From positions 496,001-560,000 of the forward strand of contig NZ_NBYO01000001.1 of assembly GCF_002238045.1 (NCBI RefSeq): DNA of 64,000 nucleotides, given 5' to 3'. The notes under the pieces are model-generated. The model was not told the origin of the DNA, did not search any database, and saw nothing but the letters and a program-made list of their open reading frames with translations. This stretch comes from Notoacmeibacter marinus. Its GTDB lineage: Bacteria > Pseudomonadota > Alphaproteobacteria > Rhizobiales > Rhizobiaceae. Below are positions 48,585-58,535 of this stretch, in pieces. The position numbers were made by a program, and so were the translations under genes. The number at the start of each line of letters is the position of its first letter. Position 1 is the first letter of the stretch.

Positions 48585-48742
48585 CGCGCGCGCCGCCCCT
48601 TTTTTCGAATCGCACCCTCGATCCGGTGGTATCAGATCGCGTCGGTCGATAAAATTGCGGGATCCTGCCGCGATCAGCTTCGAACGCCGCCGGGGAGCAT
48701 CCGGTACGGAGCGGCTTCGCGAAGGAAACTCACAACCGGCTG

Positions 48743-49810
48743 TTACTCGGTTCCGCCTTCGGGTAGGACCGGAGCGCTGTCGCCACTGCGCGATACGCGA
48801 CGCCGCCGGTCGGCCCGCAACTGGATGATGCGAACGCGTTTGATGCGACGCGGATCGGCATCGATGACGTGGAATTCCCAACCCGGCACCGCCTGCACGA
48901 CCTCGCCGCGCGCCGGCACGCGGCCGAGCGCGTTGAACAGAAGGCCGCCAACCGTGTCGACATCCTCCAGCATTTCTTCGTCGGCCACGAAATCTTCGCC
49001 GATTTCCTCCGCGACATTCTCAATCTCAGCTTTGGCGTCCACGATGAAGACGCCCTCGGCGCGCTTGCTGATCAGCGGTTCTTCGTCATCGTCGTGCTCG
49101 TCCTCGATCTCGCCGAACACGACTTCGACAATGTCCTCCAGCGAAACCAGTCCGTCCGTGCCGCCATATTCATCGATGACGAGCGCCATCTGAATGCGCG
49201 CGGCCTGCATTTTCGCCATCAGATCGCCGGCGAGCATCGAGGCAGGCACGAACAGGACGGGGCGGATAAGGCCGAGATCGGAGAGCGGTTTGGCCAAATC
49301 GATACGGGTCAGGTTCATGTCGGCCAGTTCTGCCAGCGCATCGATCTGGCCATCGGCCTGCTTGGCCGCCGGCCCCTCGCGGCCACAGGAGCGGCGCGTC
49401 ACATGGGCCAGCACGTCGCGGATATGAATCATGCCGCGCGGATCGTCCAGCGTATCGGCATAGGCCGGCATGCGCGAACGCCCCGATGTTTCCAGAAGGA
49501 CCATCAACTCGCCGAGCGTGGTGCCGATTTCGACGCCTTCGATATCGCCACGCGGGATCATAACATCCTCGACCCGAACCTCGCGAAGGCGCAGAATATT
49601 GTTCAGCATCGCCTTTTCGGTTGGCGAGAAGCTCTCCGTGTCACTGTCGGAGGATTCCAGCGCCTCGGCCAGATCGGCGCGGAGGCTGCCCGGTCGACGC
49701 GCGCCGAAAAGGCGTTGCAGAAAACCGGGGCCGTCCTCGCCTGCCGCAGACGCCTGCTGGTCGGCCGGCTCAACTTCCGATTGTCGGCCCTCGTCGTTTT
49801 CGTCAGCCAT
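48743..49810 (-). CDS. corC: CBS-domain protein of the CorC/HlyC family
   Basis: A 355-residue cytoplasmic protein with paired CBS domains (MIPRGDIEGVEIGTTLGELM, GMIHIRDVLAHVTR; then VPASMLAGDLMAKMQAARIQ, DEYGGTDGLVSLEDIVEVVF). A C-terminal CorC_HlyC domain holds the EFHVIDADPRRIKRVRI part. No membrane DUF21 region is present, so it is the CorC rather than the YfjD form. It is linked to magnesium/cobalt efflux in enterics. The start MADENDEGRQ gives the common length, with MVASVNGPDE ten codons earlier as an alternative. It follows ybeY closely. Confidence 0.88.
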   Translation of the reverse strand: MADENDEGRQSEVEPADQQASAAGEDGPGFLQRLFGARRPGSLRADLAEALESSDSDTESFSPTEKAMLNNILRLREVRVEDVMIPRGDIEGVEIGTTLGELMVLLETSGRSRMPAYADTLDDPRGMIHIRDVLAHVTRRSCGREGPAAKQADGQIDALAELADMNLTRIDLAKPLSDLGLIRPVLFVPASMLAGDLMAKMQAARIQMALVIDEYGGTDGLVSLEDIVEVVFGEIEDEHDDDEEPLISKRAEGVFIVDAKAEIENVAEEIGEDFVADEEMLEDVDTVGGLLFNALGRVPARGEVVQAVPGWEFHVIDADPRRIKRVRIIQLRADRRRRVSRSGDSAPVLPEGGTE

Positions 49811-49814
49811 TTCG

Positions 49815-50396
49815 TCAGGTCCGTTCACTGAAGCCACCATCATCGTCACGCTTATCCAGGCCGGTGCGGTAGGGGTCGGCAATGCCGAGCCCTTCGAGGA
49901 TCGCGGTTTCCAGTCCCTCCATAGCGTCGGCGTCTTGGTCCGTTTCGTGATCCCAGCCGGCAAGATGCAGAAAGCCGTGGACGACGAGATGGGTCAGATG
50001 ATCGTCGAAGGTTCTGCCGGCCTCGGTCGCCTCTTTCGCAACGACGCCATGGGCGATGACAATATCGCCCAACATGGGCGGGAGCGCTTCGCCCGGCATC
50101 AGATCAAAGGCGGGAAAGGACAGCACGTTGGTGGGTCGGTCCTTGCCGCGCCACTGCCGGTTCAGAGCGTGTACCGCTTCATTATCCGTGAGCACGATGG
50201 AAAGTTCGCAGCTTCCCGCCGCGGTCTGCAGACGCGTTTCGCGCATGACCGCCGCAACGGCCCGCGCCGCCAGCGCTTCTCGTCGATCAGGCTGGCCCCA
50301 GCCATCGCTATCGATGGAAAGCAGAAGATCGATCCCGCCACTCGCGGGACTGGGAGGGTGCTCGTCGTCTGCGGGCAATCGGGTCGGTTCAGGCAT
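49815..50396 (-). CDS. ybeY: Endoribonuclease YbeY
   Basis: A 193-residue metal-dependent endoribonuclease for 16S rRNA 3'-end maturation and ribosome quality control. The zinc-binding motif HGFLHLAGWDHET is complete and the substrate groove sequence RGKDRPTNVLSFPAF is present. The ATG at 50396 with GAAGGG upstream overlaps the end of phoH by eight bases. The longer open frame upstream reads through phoH and is not used. Confidence 0.95.
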   Translation of the reverse strand: MPEPTRLPADDEHPPSPASGGIDLLLSIDSDGWGQPDRREALAARAVAAVMRETRLQTAAGSCELSIVLTDNEAVHALNRQWRGKDRPTNVLSFPAFDLMPGEALPPMLGDIVIAHGVVAKEATEAGRTFDDHLTHLVVHGFLHLAGWDHETDQDADAMEGLETAILEGLGIADPYRTGLDKRDDDGGFSERT

Positions 50397-51465
50397 CGGA
50401 TGGCCCTTCATCGCCATCTTCCGGTTTGGTGACCGACGAGCGCGCAACCGTCCGCTTCTCGCCTTCACGCTCATAGGCGCGCACGATTTCCGCCACGAGC
50501 GGATGACGAACCACATCGACATCGCGAAAGCGCACCTTCACGATACCAGGAACCTCACCCAGCACACGCAGCGCTTCGACCAGACCGCTATGGGTGCCGC
50601 GCGGCAGGTCGATCTGGCTGGGATCGCCGGTCACGATCATCCGGCCGCCTTCGCCAAGGCGCGTCAGGAACATCTTCATCTGCATGGACGTGGTGTTCTG
50701 CGCTTCGTCCAGGATGACGCAGGCATGGGCGAGCGTGCGGCCGCGCATGAAGGCGAGCGGGGCAATTTCGATCACGCCGGCGGTCAGCGCACGTTCCACC
50801 TTGTCGGCGGGCATCATGTCGTAGAGCGCGTCGTAGAGCGGACGGAGATAGGGATCGACCTTTTCCTTCATGTCACCCGGCAGGAAACCGAGCCGCTCGC
50901 CGGCCTCGACAGCCGGGCGCGAAAGAATGATCCGTTCGACGATGCCGCGCTCCAGCAGCATCGCGGCGTGGGCGACGGCCAGATAGGTCTTGCCGGTACC
51001 CGCCGGCCCGATGCCGAACACCAGTTCGGCCCGGTCGAGCGCGCGCATGTAGGCGTCCTGATTAGGCGAGCGGGCATAGATCGTCTTCTTGCGGGTGGAA
51101 ATCTGCGCTGCAGCGACCCGGCTGCCGGCAATGTTCGGCAGGTCGAGCTGGTCGTCGGCGGCCACCGCCATGCGAATCGCCCCGTCGACATCGGAAGGGG
51201 CAAGTTCCGCGCCCTTTTCCAGCAGATCGTAGAGAAAATCGAGCGCGCGGCGCGCCTGCTCCGCGCCCTCCGATCCGCCGCGAATCGTCACTTCGTTGCC
51301 CGTGGCCCGCAGATCGACCTGAAGGGCGCGTTCGATACGCGCCAGATTCTGATCGAACTGGCCGAACAGCCGACTGGCAAGATTGTTGTCGTCGAAGGCA
51401 AGTACAAGATGAGCCATGTCCGACGCGCCGGAGGGCGCGGGCTTCACCGGTGAGACGTGACTCAA
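50389..51465 (-). CDS. PhoH-like ATPase/ribonuclease-associated protein
   Basis: A 358-residue PhoH-family P-loop ATPase preceded by a KH-like N-terminal segment. Walker A is FGIGPAGTGKTYLAVAHAAM and Walker B is ACVILDEAQNTTSMQMKMFL, with GDPSQIDLPRGTHSGLVEAL as the sensor region. It is thought to act in RNA metabolism together with YbeY. A strong AAGGAG precedes a TTG at 51465, the chosen start. The frame is open to 51534 (GTG, poor site), and an internal ATG lies at 51417 (MAHLVLAFDD). Confidence 0.9.
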   Translation of the reverse strand: MSHVSPVKPAPSGASDMAHLVLAFDDNNLASRLFGQFDQNLARIERALQVDLRATGNEVTIRGGSEGAEQARRALDFLYDLLEKGAELAPSDVDGAIRMAVAADDQLDLPNIAGSRVAAAQISTRKKTIYARSPNQDAYMRALDRAELVFGIGPAGTGKTYLAVAHAAMLLERGIVERIILSRPAVEAGERLGFLPGDMKEKVDPYLRPLYDALYDMMPADKVERALTAGVIEIAPLAFMRGRTLAHACVILDEAQNTTSMQMKMFLTRLGEGGRMIVTGDPSQIDLPRGTHSGLVEALRVLGEVPGIVKVRFRDVDVVRHPLVAEIVRAYEREGEKRTVARSSVTKPEDGDEGPSDA

Positions 51466-51538
51466 GCTGCGCTCCTTCGCTTCGGCTCGATCTTTCTGCG
51501 ACTCACAAGCGCGGACCACGCTTGTGGGCTCCACCTTC

Positions 51539-52990
51539 TCATGAGACTCGCTTTTGCCTCATATGGGAAGAGGCAGGCACGGCAAAAAGGGAGTTAGGCC
51601 CAGCTTCCGTGACCGTCACGGTTACGAGATCGCCAATTTCACCGATTGGCTGGTCGATCACGACCGATTGCAGCCAGGGCGAACGGCCGATGAGCTGGCC
51701 AGGTTTGCGACCGGGCTTTTCCAGCAGAATATCCATCGTCTCGCCGATCTTCGAGCGACCGAAGGCGATCTGCTGCTCCGTCAGAAGCGCCTGCAGGCGC
51801 TGAAGGCGCTCATCCTTGACAGCTTCGGGCACATGGTCGGGCAGTTCCGCACCGGGCGTGCCGGGTCGCGGCGAATATTTGAAGCTGAAGGCCTGAGCGT
51901 GTCCGATGTCGCGCACGAGCCGAAGCGTCTCCTCAAAATCGGTGTCTGTTTCGCCGGGAAAACCGACAATGAAGTCACCGGAAATCGCGATGTCCGGTCG
52001 CGCGGCGCGGATGCGCGCGATCACGGCGCGGTATTCGTCCGCCGTGTGCTTCCTGTTCATCGCCTTCAGGATGCGGTCGGAGCCGGACTGCACCGGCAGA
52101 TGCAGATAAGGCATTAGCACTGGCAGATCGCGATGGGCCGCGATCAGATCGTCATCCATGTCGCGCGGATGCGAGGTGGTATAACGCAGCCGTTCCAGAC
52201 CCGGCAGTTCGGCAAGGGTCCGCAAAAGGCCGCCAAGGCCGATGGGCGATCCCGCCGCGTCTTCGCCATGCCAGGCATTAACGTTCTGGCCAAGAAGGGT
52301 GATCTCGCGGACACCGGCTTCGGTCAGGCCGCGCGCTTCTTCGACCAGCCGGGCAAGCGGGCGGGAGACCTCCGCGCCGCGCGTATAGGGCACGACGCAG
52401 AAGGTGCAGAATTTGTCGCAGCCTTCCTGGACAGTAAGAAACGCGGTGACGCCACGCTTGCGCGTCACCTTCGGCTTCGCCATCGGCAGATGATCGAACT
52501 TGTCCTCGGCGGGAAAATCCGTCTCGACCACGGTTTCGCCGGCACGGGCGCGGCGGACCGCTTCGCCGATCCGGTGATAGGTCTGCGGACCGATCACCAT
52601 ATCGACGGCCTTCTGGCGACGGACGATCTCCGGCCCTTCGGCCTGCGCCACGCAGCCGGTGACGCCGATCAGGAATTCGCGGCCATCGGCGCGCTTTTCC
52701 TGCTTCATGTCGCGCAGCCGGCCCAGTTCCGAATAGACCTTCTCGGCCGCCTTCTCGCGGATATGGCAGGTGTTCAGCAGAACGAGGTCGGCCTCGTCTG
52801 CGCTGTCGACCGGCCGGTAACCTTCGGCGGCGAGCGCATCGCCCATACGCTGGCTGTCATAGACATTCATCTGGCAGCCATACGTCTTGACAAAAACGCG
52901 TTTGGCCGGGGCAACTGAACCTGCGCCATCGCCGGCATCCCGGTCAGTGCTGGCATCCACCGGATCGCTGTCGATGAGATTTTCGGTCAC
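51539..52990 (-). CDS. miaB: tRNA-2-methylthio-N6-dimethylallyladenosine synthase
   Basis: A 483-residue radical-SAM methylthiotransferase that adds the 2-methylthio group to i6A37 of tRNAs. The N-terminal cluster domain has [16 protein letters not shown] and [14 protein letters not shown]. The radical-SAM motif is [17 protein letters not shown] (CX3CX2C). A C-terminal TRAM domain follows. The chosen start is a GTG ([10 protein letters not shown]) with a modest ribosome-binding site; in-frame ATGs 13 and 19 codons upstream are alternatives. It is located between plsC and phoH as in other alphaproteobacteria. Confidence 0.95.
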   Translation of the reverse strand: MTENLIDSDPVDASTDRDAGDGAGSVAPAKRVFVKTYGCQMNVYDSQRMGDALAAEGYRPVDSADEADLVLLNTCHIREKAAEKVYSELGRLRDMKQEKRADGREFLIGVTGCVAQAEGPEIVRRQKAVDMVIGPQTYHRIGEAVRRARAGETVVETDFPAEDKFDHLPMAKPKVTRKRGVTAFLTVQEGCDKFCTFCVVPYTRGAEVSRPLARLVEEARGLTEAGVREITLLGQNVNAWHGEDAAGSPIGLGGLLRTLAELPGLERLRYTTSHPRDMDDDLIAAHRDLPVLMPYLHLPVQSGSDRILKAMNRKHTADEYRAVIARIRAARPDIAISGDFIVGFPGETDTDFEETLRLVRDIGHAQAFSFKYSPRPGTPGAELPDHVPEAVKDERLQRLQALLTEQQIAFGRSKIGETMDILLEKPGRKPGQLIGRSPWLQSVVIDQPIGEIGDLVTVTVTEAGPNSLFAVPASSHMRQKRVS

Positions 52991-53080
52991 GCGCCACTCT
53001 TTTTCGCATTCATTCAAGCGCGGCTCCATAACGCTCTTTTGCGGCAAAAGGGAGTCCCCTTCCGCCCCGCGCCCCGACTC

Positions 53081-53977
53081 TCAGCCCTGTGTCAGGCCAC
53101 GTTCCAGAAGAGCGGCGATGTCGCCTTCGGCGCGGCGGGTCAGGTGTTTGCGGTCGGTCCCATGGCCGGCTTCGAAATGATCTCCGAAAATGAGGCGAAC
53201 GGTCATGGGCGGGCCGAAAAGCACCGAAGTCAGGTGCGGCGCAAAGTCCTCATCGTCGATCCAAGCCGCGTAGTTTCTCCGCTCGTCCGCGTCCATTGGC
53301 GCACCACCCCGGCGAACATAGGCAAGCGCGGCGGTCTGGATCGTCATCGCCGTGTCCTCGCTCGGCAGCGCCAGCCGTACGGCGCCGAGCAGCGACGATT
53401 TGAAGGGCTTCAATTGCGTGCCTGCTGCCGTCGTGCCTTCCGGGAAAAGGATGACCGGTTCGCCGCCCCGCAGTCGATCTCCGATCTCACGCGTCTGTTC
53501 GCCGACTTTCCTCGGATCGTCCCGTTTGACGAAAATACTGCGGGTAAATCTCGTCAGGAACCCGATGGCCGGCCAGTCTTCCATATCCGCCTTGGCGACG
53601 AAGCAGCCCGGCACCGTGGCGCCGAGAACCAGAATGTCGGTCCAGGAGACATGGTTGGCGAGCAGCAGAAGCGGCCGGCCCCGTGTCGGCCCGCCTTCCC
53701 GGATCACACGAAGGCCGACGACGCGCAGCGCAAAGCGGTACCAGAGCTGCGTCATCGCGTAGCGGTGCGATGGCACGGGCGAGCGTGTCAGAACGACATG
53801 GACAAGCCCCATCGGAAGAAGAGCGGCAACCAGAAGTGGGCCGAGCACGGCTGCACGAATAACGGAGCGCCGACGTCGCGGGCGATGCGGAGCGCGCGGT
53901 TCGCCGGGTTCGTGCTGTTCTTCTGCACTGGTATTCGTGTTAAGCTCGTCATTGTCCGGCATTGCCGTCCGGTCCAT
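53081..53977 (-). CDS. 1-acyl-sn-glycerol-3-phosphate acyltransferase (PlsC-like)
   Basis: A 298-residue membrane-bound acyltransferase making phosphatidic acid or modifying lysophospholipids. After a charged N-terminus and a membrane segment (AAVLGPLLVAALLPMGLVHV), the LPLAT motifs appear: LLLANHVSWTDILVLGA (NHX4D), FTRSIFVKRDDPRKV and ILFPEGTTAAGTQLKPFKSS. The ATG shares one base with the rimI stop (TGATG), so the Fur-family gene that commonly lies between them in rhizobia is absent. Confidence 0.9.
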   Translation of the reverse strand: MDRTAMPDNDELNTNTSAEEQHEPGEPRAPHRPRRRRSVIRAAVLGPLLVAALLPMGLVHVVLTRSPVPSHRYAMTQLWYRFALRVVGLRVIREGGPTRGRPLLLLANHVSWTDILVLGATVPGCFVAKADMEDWPAIGFLTRFTRSIFVKRDDPRKVGEQTREIGDRLRGGEPVILFPEGTTAAGTQLKPFKSSLLGAVRLALPSEDTAMTIQTAALAYVRRGGAPMDADERRNYAAWIDDEDFAPHLTSVLFGPPMTVRLIFGDHFEAGHGTDRKHLTRRAEGDIAALLERGLTQG

Positions 53978-54483
53978 CAAATTTCCCGCCTCATGATAAG
54001 CGCGTTCGAAGGCGAGCCATCGGCGTCGCGATAATAGCCCGAACGCTCACCAACCTTACGAAAGCCCAGACGACGATAAAGACCGATTGCGCCGTCATTG
54101 TTCTCGTCGACCTCAAGAAACAGCGCCTTGACCCGGTCTTTGTGAAGCTGGCGCATGACCTCATCCATCAGTGCCCAGCCGACACCGCCTCTTCTGCGAA
54201 AACGATCGACGGCAATGGACAAAATCTCAGCTTCGTCCGCCGCGATCTGGGCGATGGCGAACCCCTCGATTTGCCCGTTCGCGAACCCCTCGCGAATGGC
54301 GACCACCGCCTTTGTGTTCGGTCGGTCGATAATCCGCTCGATCTCGTCCTCGCTCCAGCCCTGCGCGAAGGATTGCGCATGGATCCGCGCCATGGCCGGC
54401 ACGTCCTCGGGCGCCGCAGGAATGACCTGCCGCTCGCGCCGGCCTATTCCGGGAATAAAGGGCGTCAGGATCGGCCAGAACAT
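53977..54483 (-). CDS. rimI: Ribosomal-protein-alanine N-acetyltransferase-like GNAT protein
   Basis: A 168-residue GNAT acetyltransferase. The N-terminal tail is MFWPILTPFIPGIGRRERQV. The fold has EILSIAVDRFRRRGGVGWAL with the acetyl-CoA-binding R/Q-x-x-G-x-G/A variant (RRRGGVGWALM) and LEVDENNDGAIGLYRRLGF. The neighbouring tsaB is the usual partner of rimI. The gene overlaps both tsaB and plsC by a single base each. The substrate (S18 in E. coli) is inferred from context. Confidence 0.88.
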   Translation of the reverse strand: MFWPILTPFIPGIGRRERQVIPAAPEDVPAMARIHAQSFAQGWSEDEIERIIDRPNTKAVVAIREGFANGQIEGFAIAQIAADEAEILSIAVDRFRRRGGVGWALMDEVMRQLHKDRVKALFLEVDENNDGAIGLYRRLGFRKVGERSGYYRDADGSPSNALIMRREI

Positions 54484-55169
54484 CAGCCCGCGCTCCCTTC
54501 CACCTTCCGTGCGATCCGCGCGGCGGCGGAGGGCGGCTTGGCATCCGCGCCCCGGAGATAAAGTGGCTCGGGTGCGTCATTCGGCTCCCGGTGCCGCCCA
54601 AGCACGGCGATGGTCTCGATGGCGCCGGTGCGGCTGTCGGGCAGCGCATCCGCCGTGAGCCCAAGCGATGCGATCCCATCGCCAACAAGTCGCAGATCGT
54701 TCAGCGGAAGATCGCTGCGTCCCTCGGCGAAACGGCCATAAGGCAGCCTGCACGGCTGCATCACACAGTTTCCGTTCGCATCGAACGCAGCGGCATAGAC
54801 CTCGTCCCGTCCCGCATCGATCGCAGCCAGAATGGGAACGGCCCCGAGTTTGAGGCGCGCTTCTGCCGCCAAAGCTTCGAGGGTCGTCACGCCCACCGCT
54901 GGAATGGACAGCGCCAGCGCCAGGCCGCGCGCTGCGGCGATGGCGGTTCTGACGCCTGTGAAGGAGCCCGGACCGATACTCACCGCGATCTTCGTCAGGT
55001 CGCCTTTGGCAAGGCCTGCCTCCGCCAGAATGTCGGCGATCATGGGAACGAGCCGTTCGGCATGACCGGTGCGCCGTTCTTCCAACCGCTCGGCCAAGAC
55101 CGTGCCGTCCGCGCCGACAAGGGCAACGGCGCAGGACGACGATGCGGTGTCGAGCGCGAGCAGAACCAT
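54483..55169 (-). CDS. tsaB: tRNA threonylcarbamoyladenosine biosynthesis protein TsaB
   Basis: A 228-residue ASKHA-fold partner of TsaD in forming t6A37 of ANN-reading tRNAs. Typical are LLALDTASSSCAVALVGADG, GHAERLVPMIADILAEAGLA and VSIGPGSFTGVRTAIAAARG, with PILAAIDAGRDEVYAAAFDA. Full family length. It is the first gene of the long minus-strand cluster running to lnt; upstream is a gene-free spacer with an inverted repeat. Confidence 0.95.
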   Translation of the reverse strand: MVLLALDTASSSCAVALVGADGTVLAERLEERRTGHAERLVPMIADILAEAGLAKGDLTKIAVSIGPGSFTGVRTAIAAARGLALALSIPAVGVTTLEALAAEARLKLGAVPILAAIDAGRDEVYAAAFDANGNCVMQPCRLPYGRFAEGRSDLPLNDLRLVGDGIASLGLTADALPDSRTGAIETIAVLGRHREPNDAPEPLYLRGADAKPPSAAARIARKVEGSAG

Positions 55170-55520
55170 GATTTCCAGCTAAGCGATCCTGCCTGACGGA
55201 GCAAGCCGAACGCCCGTTCCATCGACGCTCCGCCTCGCCAAACATGGATTAAGCGATTTTCGATTGGCGACGCGGAACGGGAAAGCGGGCGGAACATTTG
55301 TCCCGTCGAAAGACCGGCAAACGCGTGTCAAACGGGCGCGGCGGCACGGTGGACGGAGCGGTTTTCCCGTTTTCTCGCTCCGGCATCAACGAATTGGCAG
55401 ACGAGCACCTGTCCCGTCCGCGTTCGCCGGTCTTTCGACCACCATAATCTCCGGTCGTTTCCCCGGCGTTATTTTCGACCGCCGCTTTGGGCGGGGCGCG
55501 AATAATGATACATCGCGGCC
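55170..55520. other. Gene-free spacer between tsaB and the unknown lipoprotein
   Basis: About 350 bases between divergent genes. It contains a nested inverted repeat (55305-55439) and presumably both promoters; no gene is supported in any frame. Confidence 0.5.
55305..55439. repeat. Nested inverted repeat, possible structured RNA or small mobile remnant
   Basis: Outer arms of 21 bases (55305-55325 and 55419-55439) are inverted copies with one mismatch: GTCGAAAGACCGGCAAACGC and its complement. An inner inverted repeat CGGAGCG/CGCTCCG (55354-55360 and 55376-55382) lies centrally. The transcript of either strand could fold into a long two-part stem. No coding frame or target duplication is evident. 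Confidence 0.6.
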
Positions 55521-56141
55521 ATGAAATGTGCCCCGTTTCTTTTCCTTCCGCTTTTTCTGGCGGGCTGTACCACTATGCCGGGTGATCTCGCCGAACCCGT
55601 TCGCGCCCAAGCCTTCGCCGAAACGAAACTAGCGATCTGCTCCGGCTATGGCTGCACGTTCAAGGACGGTTTTGCGCCAGGCGCGGCCGACCGTAGCCGG
55701 CTGAAGGCCATCATGGCGCGGGGCGCTGCTTCGCCCAAAGCCGAGCGCCGTGCGATCCGCCGCGCCATCGCGTTGATGGAACGTAGCGCGCAGCAACAAT
55801 CCCGCTTCGACATAGATGTCCCGCTTTCGCTGCAACGCCACGCCAACCGGCGCGGCCAGATGGACTGTTTCGACGAATCGACGAATACGCGCACCTATCT
55901 GCGCTGGCTGCATAAGGCCGGTATGATGCGGCACCACAGGCCCTCCCGCACAATCGCCCAGCGCGGCTATCTGCTCGATGGGCGCTATCCGCATAAGACG
56001 GCCGTGATCCAGGACGATAACGGATTGGCTTGGGCTGTCGATAGCTGGCGCGGCCGAAACGGTCAGCCGCCTGAGATCATGCCGATATCGCGCTGGGAAA
56101 ACAGCAGTAGCAGCGATTTCGCCTACGATCCGTCGACTTGA
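55521..56141 (+). CDS. Unknown lipoprotein
   Basis: A 206-residue protein with a clear lipobox (LFLPLFLAGCTTMPG, acylation at about Cys15). It has no domain that I can name. Noteworthy are the pairs CSGYGC and MDCFDES, a basic helix-rich middle (ERRAIRRAIALMERSAQQQS) and a conserved-looking block AVIQDDNGLAWAVDSWRGRN. The combination of a Cys, a YLRWLHKAG stretch and an aromatic WAVDSW is reminiscent of cysteine-peptidase-like folds, but this is speculation. The start codon ATG is followed by a textbook signal sequence. It is convergent with glcB. Confidence 0.75.
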   Translation: MKCAPFLFLPLFLAGCTTMPGDLAEPVRAQAFAETKLAICSGYGCTFKDGFAPGAADRSRLKAIMARGAASPKAERRAIRRAIALMERSAQQQSRFDIDVPLSLQRHANRRGQMDCFDESTNTRTYLRWLHKAGMMRHHRPSRTIAQRGYLLDGRYPHKTAVIQDDNGLAWAVDSWRGRNGQPPEIMPISRWENSSSSDFAYDPST

Positions 56142-56158
56142 CCGCACCTTGTCCGGAA

Positions 56159-56195
56159 TAAAAAAGAAAAGCCGGCGAAGTGTCCTCCGCCGGCT
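56159..56195 (-). terminator. glcB terminator
   Basis: Minus strand AGCCGGCG, ten-base loop, CGCCGGCT, TTTCTTTTTT, 25 bases past the glcB stop. Confidence 0.9.
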
Positions 56196-56219
56196 GCTAT
56201 CATCTGCATCTTTCGACGA

Positions 56220-58382
56220 CTATGCCGCGTGTTTTTCCTTGGCCTCGCGCCGACGGGCATGCAGCACCGGCTCGGTATAGCCGTTCGGCTGCTCGGTGCC
56301 CTTGAAGACCAGATCACAGGCCGCCTGGAAGGCAACGCTGTCGTCGAAATTTCCGGCCATCGGGCGATAGTTCGGATCGCCCTCGTTCTGCCGGTCGACC
56401 ACCGCGGCCATCTCCTTCATCACGTCCATCACCTTGTCTTCGGTAACGACACCGTGGCGCAGCCAGTTGGCGATGTGCTGGGACGAGATGCGCAGCGTCG
56501 CGCGGTCTTCCATCAGGCCGACATCATTGATGTCCGGCACCTTGGAGCAGCCGACGCCCTGATCGACCCAGCGGACGACGTAGCCGAGAATGCCTTGCGC
56601 ATTGTTGCGCAGTTCGGCCGTTTTGTCCTCCTCCGTCCAGTTGGGGCGCGGCGCGACGGGAACAGAGAGAATATCGTCGAGGCTGGCGCGCTCGCGGCTC
56701 TTCAACTCTTCCTGCACCTCTTCGACATCGACCGTATGATAATGCGTCGCGTGCAATGTCGCAGCGGTCGGGCTCGGCACCCATGCCGTGTTGGCGCCGG
56801 CCTTCGGATGGCCGATCTTCTGCTCCAGCATGTCGGCCATCAGATCGGGCATGGCCCACATGCCCTTGCCGATTTGGGCGTGGCCCTTCAGGCCGCATTC
56901 CAGACCGATATCGACGTTCCAGTCTTCGTAAGCCTTGATCCAGGGCGCGCCCTTCATGTCAGCCTTCCGGATCATCGGGCCGGCCTCCATCGAGGTGTGC
57001 ATCTCGTCGCCGGTTCGGTCGAGGAAGCCGGTATTGATGAAAACGACGCGATCTTTCGCCGCGCGGATGCACTCCTTCAGATTGACAGTGGTGCGGCGCT
57101 CCTCGTCCATGATTCCCATCTTGATCGTGCCCGTCGCCATGCCGAGCAACTTCTCGACCCGGGTGAAGATCTCCACGGCGAAGGCGACCTCGTCCGGGCC
57201 GTGCATTTTCGGCTTCACCACATACATGGAGCCTTCGCGGCTGTTCATGCGGCGGCCGTTCGGCCCGACATCCTGCAACGCGCCAAGCGCCGTCATCGCC
57301 GCGTCCATCAGCCCTTCGAACACCTCGTTCCCTTCGGCATCGAGGATCGCCGGATTGGTCATCAGGTGGCCGACATTGCGCACCAGCATCAGCGCGCGAC
57401 CCTTCAGCACCAGTTCGGAGCCGTCCGGCGCGGTGAATTTCTTGTCGGCGTTCAGTTCGCGCGTGACGGTCTCGCCGCCCTTTTCGAAGCTCTCCTTGAG
57501 CGTGCCGTCCATCAGCCCGAGCCAGTTTTCATAGACGTGGGTCTTGTCGGCGGCATCGACCGCGGCGACGGAATCCTCGCAGTCCATGATCGAGGTCAGC
57601 GCGCTCTCCAGTTCGACATCGGCGATGCCGGCCGGATCGTCCTTGCCGATCTGGTGGTTGCGATCGATATGGATCAGCGCGTGCAGGCCGTTATTGACCA
57701 GCGCCACGGTAGACGGCTCGCCGCCTTCCTCCGAGAAACCGGCCAGATCCTCCTCATAGCGCAACGTCTTGTCGCCATCATGGGTACGGACGGACAGCTT
57801 GCCATCCTCGATGGCGACGCCGGTCGCATCGGCCCAAAGCGCGTCTTCCAGCGGGAAGGTGCGGTCGAGAAACTCCTTGGCCCAGGCGATGACGCGCGCG
57901 CCGCGCTCGGCATCGTAGCCGCTACCGGATGGCAGATCGCCCAGCGCATCGGTGCCGTAAAGCGCGTCATAGAGCGAGCCCCAGCGCGCATTGGCGGCGT
58001 TCAGCGCATAGCGCGCATTGTCGACAGGCACGACGAGTTGCGGGCCGGCGACCGTTGCGATCTCCGGATCGACATTGCTGGTCTCAACGGAGAACTTGTC
58101 GCCTTCCGGCACCAGATAGCCGATCTCCTTCAGGAAGGATTTGTAGGCTTCGAGATCGGTCGGCGCGCCGTTTTCCCTGTACCAGCCATCGATCTTCTCC
58201 TGCATCTCATCGCGAACCTCAAGCAGTTCGCGATTCTTCGGCGTCAGATCGGCGACGATCGATGCGAAGCCCTCGAAGAAAGCCTCTTCCTCCACACCGG
58301 AATTCTTCAGCGCCTTCTCGACGATGAAATCGTGCAGCGCCTTGTCGAACTGCAATCCGTTGCGGGTGACGCGGTCGTTCAT
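56220..58382 (-). CDS. glcB: Malate synthase G
   Basis: A 720-residue monomeric enzyme condensing glyoxylate and acetyl-CoA to malate, used in the glyoxylate cycle and glycolate metabolism. Family blocks include [60 protein letters not shown] and [20 protein letters not shown]. Length agrees with isoform G (about 720). GGAGGATC precedes the ATG; 35 further upstream residues in the open frame are not homologous. No aceA or glc genes are adjacent in the window. Confidence 0.97.
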   Translation of the reverse strand: MNDRVTRNGLQFDKALHDFIVEKALKNSGVEEEAFFEGFASIVADLTPKNRELLEVRDEMQEKIDGWYRENGAPTDLEAYKSFLKEIGYLVPEGDKFSVETSNVDPEIATVAGPQLVVPVDNARYALNAANARWGSLYDALYGTDALGDLPSGSGYDAERGARVIAWAKEFLDRTFPLEDALWADATGVAIEDGKLSVRTHDGDKTLRYEEDLAGFSEEGGEPSTVALVNNGLHALIHIDRNHQIGKDDPAGIADVELESALTSIMDCEDSVAAVDAADKTHVYENWLGLMDGTLKESFEKGGETVTRELNADKKFTAPDGSELVLKGRALMLVRNVGHLMTNPAILDAEGNEVFEGLMDAAMTALGALQDVGPNGRRMNSREGSMYVVKPKMHGPDEVAFAVEIFTRVEKLLGMATGTIKMGIMDEERRTTVNLKECIRAAKDRVVFINTGFLDRTGDEMHTSMEAGPMIRKADMKGAPWIKAYEDWNVDIGLECGLKGHAQIGKGMWAMPDLMADMLEQKIGHPKAGANTAWVPSPTAATLHATHYHTVDVEEVQEELKSRERASLDDILSVPVAPRPNWTEEDKTAELRNNAQGILGYVVRWVDQGVGCSKVPDINDVGLMEDRATLRISSQHIANWLRHGVVTEDKVMDVMKEMAAVVDRQNEGDPNYRPMAGNFDDSVAFQAACDLVFKGTEQPNGYTEPVLHARRREAKEKHAA

Positions 58383-58535
58383 AATGATCCTCCGGGCATG
58401 TTGCTGGCGTGTCGGTTCGTTCAGCCGACAGATGGCCTTCCTGCCAGCGCATTCAACATGCCGCGCCGAACCGGTCAATTCCGGCAAAGGTGCAAATCAC
58501 TTTTGCTCTATTGGAACAGGTCAGGCAGGCGCGTC

